Below are positions 5,970 to 8,430 of a stretch of DNA of 8,430 bases, piece by piece. Origin of the DNA: DAOMOD01 sp964526035 (GTDB lineage: Bacteria; Pseudomonadota; Gammaproteobacteria; Xanthomonadales; BPKI01); the NCBI GenBank assembly GCA_964526035.1, contig CAZGKE010000149.1, positions 1 through 8,430 on the forward strand, written 5' to 3'. The first letter of the stretch is position 1. Every line of letters begins with the position of its first letter. The notes beneath the pieces are model-generated. The model was not told the DNA's origin and ran no database searches. It saw only the letters and a program-made list of their open reading frames with translations. Made by a program: the position numbers and the translations under genes.

Positions 5970-7259
5970 TCAGGCCAGCACCGCAAGAAGTGCGGCGGCA
6001 TTGGCGGCGAGCGGCTCGGCTTGATCGGGTTGCGCCAGCGCGGCCGCCAGCGGCCCTGGCACGTCGATGCGCAGGCCGACCCGTGGTTCCACGACATCGT
6101 CGAACTTGGCCGGATGCGCGGTGGCGACCACTGCCATGGGTGCCGTTTCGCGGGCAGCGCGCAGGCGCTCGAGCACGGCCAGGCCGACCGCGGTGTGTGG
6201 GCAGGGCACGATGCCGTGGCGCACGGGCGCGCGCTGGATGGCGACGCCGATGTCATCATCCTCAACGCTGTCGGCCGTCAGCAGCGCGCGCAGTGCGGCA
6301 TCGTCGGAGTACCACCAGCGCAGTCGTTCGAAGTTGCTGGGCGCGCCCACGTCCATGGCGTTCGCCAGCGTGGCCACGCCGGGCCGCGGCGCGTAGTCGA
6401 GGCCCGCGAAGAAGTCCGGCAGCGGGCGGTTCGCGTTGCAGGCCAGCACGATGCGGCCGATCGGCAAACCCATGTCGCGCGCCAGCACGCAGGCCAGCGC
6501 GTTGCCGAGATTGCCGGTGGGGATCACGAAGCCGAGCGCTTCGCCGCTTTCCCTGTAATAGCGCAGCGCCGCGAAGGCGTAGTAGCTGATCTGCGGAAGC
6601 AGGCGCCCCAGACTGATGCTGTTGGCCGACGACAGCGGCACCCGTGCGCGAAGGTCGGCATCGGCCAGCAGCGTCTTCACCATCGCCTGGCAGTCGTCGA
6701 AGCTGCCGGCCACACGGAAGGTGCGCACGTTGTCGCCGAAGCTGCCGAGATGCCGGGCCTGGCGCGGCGAGACGCGGCCTTCGGGATAGAGGACAACCAC
6801 GCGGAAACCGGGACGCTGGTGAAAAGCGGCGGCGACGGCGCCGCCGGTGTCGCCGGAAGTGGCGACAAGGATCGTGAGGTCCTCCTTCGCATCGGCGCGG
6901 ATGCGCGCGAGCGCCGCGGCGAGAAAGCGCGCGGCAAAATCCTTGAAGGCAGCGCTCGGTCCGTGGAACAGCTCCAGCAAGTGATCGCAGTCGCCGCGCA
7001 GATCAACGAGTGGCGCCTCGATGTCGAGCGCTTCCTCGCAGATGGCGTCGAGATCGGCGGCCAGGGCGTCGTCTTCGAAGAACGGCGCCAGCAGGCGCGC
7101 GGCGACAGCAGGCAGGGTATCAAGCCCCCTGAAGTCATCGGGCGCGAATCGCGGGAGGCGCTCCGGCACGTAGAGTCCGCCGTCTGGTGCCAGTCCCGCT
7201 GCCAGCGCCTCGCTGAGACTGGCCGCCGCCGCTCCGCCACGGGTGCTGACAAAGTTCAT
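5970..7259 (-). CDS. thrC: Threonine synthase
   Basis: A 429-residue PLP enzyme that converts O-phosphohomoserine to L-threonine and phosphate, the final step of threonine synthesis, in the cytoplasm. The length matches E. coli ThrC (428). The N-terminal domain begins MNFVSTRG and includes APDGGLYVPE (24-33). The PLP lysine is K106 in HGPSAAFKDFAARF (99-112). Other fold-type II elements are ATSGDTGGAV (133-142), SANSISLGRLLPQ (211-223) and the phosphate-binding loop PTGNLGN (247-253), followed by AMDVGAPSNFER (301-312), which is typical of the E. coli-like subfamily. The start overlaps the thrB stop as ATGA (7256-7259), and a strong GGAGGTG lies 5 nt upstream inside thrB, so translation is likely coupled. 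A start further upstream in the same frame would run deep into thrB and is rejected. No T-rich terminator hairpin is evident after the stop. Confidence 0.96.
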   Translation of the reverse strand: MNFVSTRGGAAAASLSEALAAGLAPDGGLYVPERLPRFAPDDFRGLDTLPAVAARLLAPFFEDDALAADLDAICEEALDIEAPLVDLRGDCDHLLELFHGPSAAFKDFAARFLAAALARIRADAKEDLTILVATSGDTGGAVAAAFHQRPGFRVVVLYPEGRVSPRQARHLGSFGDNVRTFRVAGSFDDCQAMVKTLLADADLRARVPLSSANSISLGRLLPQISYYAFAALRYYRESGEALGFVIPTGNLGNALACVLARDMGLPIGRIVLACNANRPLPDFFAGLDYAPRPGVATLANAMDVGAPSNFERLRWWYSDDAALRALLTADSVEDDDIGVAIQRAPVRHGIVPCPHTAVGLAVLERLRAARETAPMAVVATAHPAKFDDVVEPRVGLRIDVPGPLAAALAQPDQAEPLAANAAALLAVLA

Positions 7260-8173
7260 GGCAGCACCTCCGCGCGTGGACCGTCGACGGGTGAAACCCA
7301 TGCGTCGCTGTCGAGCCCCGCCGCCGCAAACGCCTCGCGCATCGGGGCGATAGCTGACTCGGCAGTCCCGCGATCGACAAACCATGCGAACACGCTTGGA
7401 CCGGCTCCTGAAATACTTGCGCCCAGCGCCCCCGCGTCCAGTGCCGCGCGCTGCACGGCTGCGAAGCCTGGAATCAGCGCTGAGCGACGCGGCTCAACCA
7501 GTCCATCGCGCAGTCCCGCGCGAATCAGGTCGAAGTCGCCGCGTGCGAGCCCGGTGATGAACAGCGCCAGATACGAACTCTGTGCGGTGAACTCCGAAAG
7601 CGCATAGTTGCCCGCGAGCGCTTCGCGCGCGCTTCGCGTTTCCAGCTGCATGTGCGGGTGGACCAACACGCAGTGCAGGCTCGCCGGAAAATCCAGCCGC
7701 AGCAGGCGGTCGGCAGTTGCAAGGGTGACGCCGCCAAGCAGCATCGGTCCCACGTTGTCGCCATGTCTTCCGCCGCTGGCCACCGCTTCGCCGTCCATCG
7801 CGAAGGGATACAGCGCCTCGCGCGACAGCGGTGCGTCGAGCAAGGCGTTCGCAGCCACCAACGCAGCCACGCAGGACGCCGCCGAGCCGCCCATCCCGGA
7901 GCCGAGCGGGATGCCCTTGTGCAGTTCGATGTCGAAGCCGAAGTCGAGATCGAGTGCTTCGCGCAGGCGCATCAGCGCGACACCGGCGGTGTTGCGTTCG
8001 GGATCGGTGGGCAGCTCAGTCACGCTGCCGTGGACCGCGCTGATGCGCACGGTTGGGTCCTTGATCCGTGTGACTGTCGCGCGGTCGCCGGGGCCCTCGA
8101 TGCTGTGCCCGAGGATGTCGAAGCCAACGGCGATGTTACCGATGCTGGCGGGGGCAAACGCGGTGGCCTTCAT
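7256..8173 (-). CDS. thrB: Homoserine kinase (GHMP family)
   Basis: A 305-residue cytoplasmic kinase that phosphorylates L-homoserine with ATP to give O-phosphohomoserine, the substrate of ThrC. The three GHMP motifs are present: APASIGNIAVGFDILG at 7-22, the ATP-phosphate loop GIPLGSGMGGSAAS at 87-100, and the glycine-rich ASISGAGPSVFAWF at 252-265. RHGDNVGP (136-143) matches the substrate-pocket His-x-Asp-Asn region of homoserine kinases, which favours ThrB over mevalonate, galactose or CDP-ME kinases, as does the adjacent thrC. Length is normal (E. coli ThrB 310). The ATG at 8173 has AGGTGG at 8183-8188 with a 9-nt spacer; this site lies at the edge of the upstream direct repeat. The stop overlaps the thrC ATG by 4 nt. 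thrA, usually first in the operon, is not in the window. Confidence 0.95.
   Translation of the reverse strand: MKATAFAPASIGNIAVGFDILGHSIEGPGDRATVTRIKDPTVRISAVHGSVTELPTDPERNTAGVALMRLREALDLDFGFDIELHKGIPLGSGMGGSAASCVAALVAANALLDAPLSREALYPFAMDGEAVASGGRHGDNVGPMLLGGVTLATADRLLRLDFPASLHCVLVHPHMQLETRSAREALAGNYALSEFTAQSSYLALFITGLARGDFDLIRAGLRDGLVEPRRSALIPGFAAVQRAALDAGALGASISGAGPSVFAWFVDRGTAESAIAPMREAFAAAGLDSDAWVSPVDGPRAEVLP
7265..7271 (-). promoter_or_regulatory. Strong ribosome binding site of thrC, inside the thrB 3' end
   Basis: GGAGGTG on the minus strand lies 5 nt before ATG 7259. It fixes the thrC start and sits in the last codons of thrB, consistent with coupled translation across the ATGA overlap. 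Confidence 0.75.
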
Positions 8174-8185
8174 GGGTGTGGGCCA

Positions 8186-8259
8186 CCTGCGGCGGGGATT
8201 GTCGTGTCATCCCTGACCTGATCGCGTCCGCTCTTGGGTGGCCGGGTCACCTGCATTTG
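8186..8259. repeat. Direct repeat copy 1, thrB-proximal
   Basis: This copy matches 8298-8373. The first block (8186-8217, starting CCTGCGGCGGGG) matches 8298-8330 with three substitutions and one single-base gap. The second block (8226-8250, ending GGCCGGGTCAC) matches 8340-8364 at 19 of 25 positions. Its edge supplies the thrB ribosome binding site. An open minus-strand frame covers it, but the frame encodes Pro/Arg/Gly/Lys-rich low-complexity peptide with the repeat visible as two VTRPP motifs, so it is treated as non-coding. Confidence 0.7.
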
Positions 8260-8297
8260 TTGGTCGCCATCCCATGCCGACTTGTTACTTTTGTCCG

Positions 8298-8373
8298 CCT
8301 GCGGCGGGGCTTGTCTGTGTCGTCCATGACTTTTGTTCCGTCCGCCTCCCGGCGGCCGGGTCACTTTCTCTTG
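8298..8373. repeat. Direct repeat copy 2, thrB-distal
   Basis: This is the second copy of the 75-nt unit, about 112-114 nt from the first. Inside it CCGCC and GGCGG (8342-8346 and 8351-8355) can form a small hairpin absent from copy 1, and its right end is the left arm of the strong hairpin at 8360-8393. ACTTTTGT occurs just before it (8287-8294) and again within it (8329-8336). Confidence 0.7.
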
Positions 8374-8393
8374 CTCGTCCAAGAGAAAGTAAC
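8360..8393. repeat. Strong inverted repeat (hairpin) in the thrB upstream region
   Basis: ACTTTCTCTTG (8363-8373) and CAAGAGAAAGT (8380-8390) pair perfectly over 11 bp around a 6-nt loop. A mismatch and two more pairs extend it to GTCACT...AGTAAC. After it comes AACCAAAGAGAAAGACGCCCCGC up to the window edge. From memory, sequences with AAGAGAAAGTAACCAAAG are repeated between genes of Xanthomonadaceae and some pseudomonads. In minus-strand RNA it would form a stem ahead of thrB; there is no simple T-run, so it is not a clear terminator. Confidence 0.75.
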
Positions 8394-8430
8394 CAAAGAG
8401 AAAGACGCCCCGCTTGCGCGCCTTCCGGGC

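Noticed and set aside
5913..7607. Plus-strand frame of about 564 codons opposite thrC and the thrB end
   Set aside because: It is antisense to well-supported thrB-thrC, lacks recognisable motifs, and is explained by codon bias in high-GC DNA.
8170..8382. Minus-strand frame of 70 codons just upstream of thrB, ending in an ATGA overlap with the thrB start
   Set aside because: It would start at TTG, is low-complexity Pro/Arg/Gly/Lys-rich, and mirrors the DNA direct repeat (VTRPP twice). The overlap is probably chance, though a leader peptide cannot be fully excluded.

Overview
The window looks like chromosomal DNA of a high-GC gammaproteobacterium, most likely of the order Lysobacterales (Xanthomonadales). 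This is inferred from base composition, E. coli-like DusB and ribokinase sequences, a contiguous thrB-thrC pair, a REP-like palindrome, and a secreted protein ending in a short Gly-Phe-Glu tail. I recall such tails from Dokdonella-like genomes but could not check. No phage, transposase, CRISPR, tRNA or rRNA gene was seen.

The left half (1-4618) is all on the plus strand. It holds the 3' end of a GDT1/UPF0016-family cation transporter gene, a CNT-family nucleoside transporter (nupC), a ribokinase (rbsK) starting 16 nt after it, a DusB-type tRNA-dihydrouridine synthase with a likely leaderless promoter, and a class I SAM-dependent methyltransferase. A REP-like palindrome lies in the 109-nt gap between dusB and the methyltransferase. 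nupC and rbsK look like a small salvage unit: the transporter imports nucleosides and the kinase captures ribose released from them. The nucleoside-cleaving enzyme is not in the window.

The right half (4658-8430) is all on the minus strand and converges with the left half in a 39-nt gap. In transcription order (right to left) it has a repeat-rich leader of at least 257 nt, homoserine kinase (thrB), threonine synthase (thrC) joined to thrB by a 4-nt ATGA overlap, and an unidentified exported protein made of two similar beta-rich repeats. ThrB and ThrC catalyse the last two steps of threonine synthesis. The usual upstream partner thrA is not visible; if it is next door it lies beyond the repeat region.

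Most of the window is ordinary housekeeping DNA. The parts most worth a second look are the duplicated secreted protein with its C-terminal tail, the direct-repeat and hairpin region before thrB, and the REP-like element after dusB. I found no convincing new multi-gene system.
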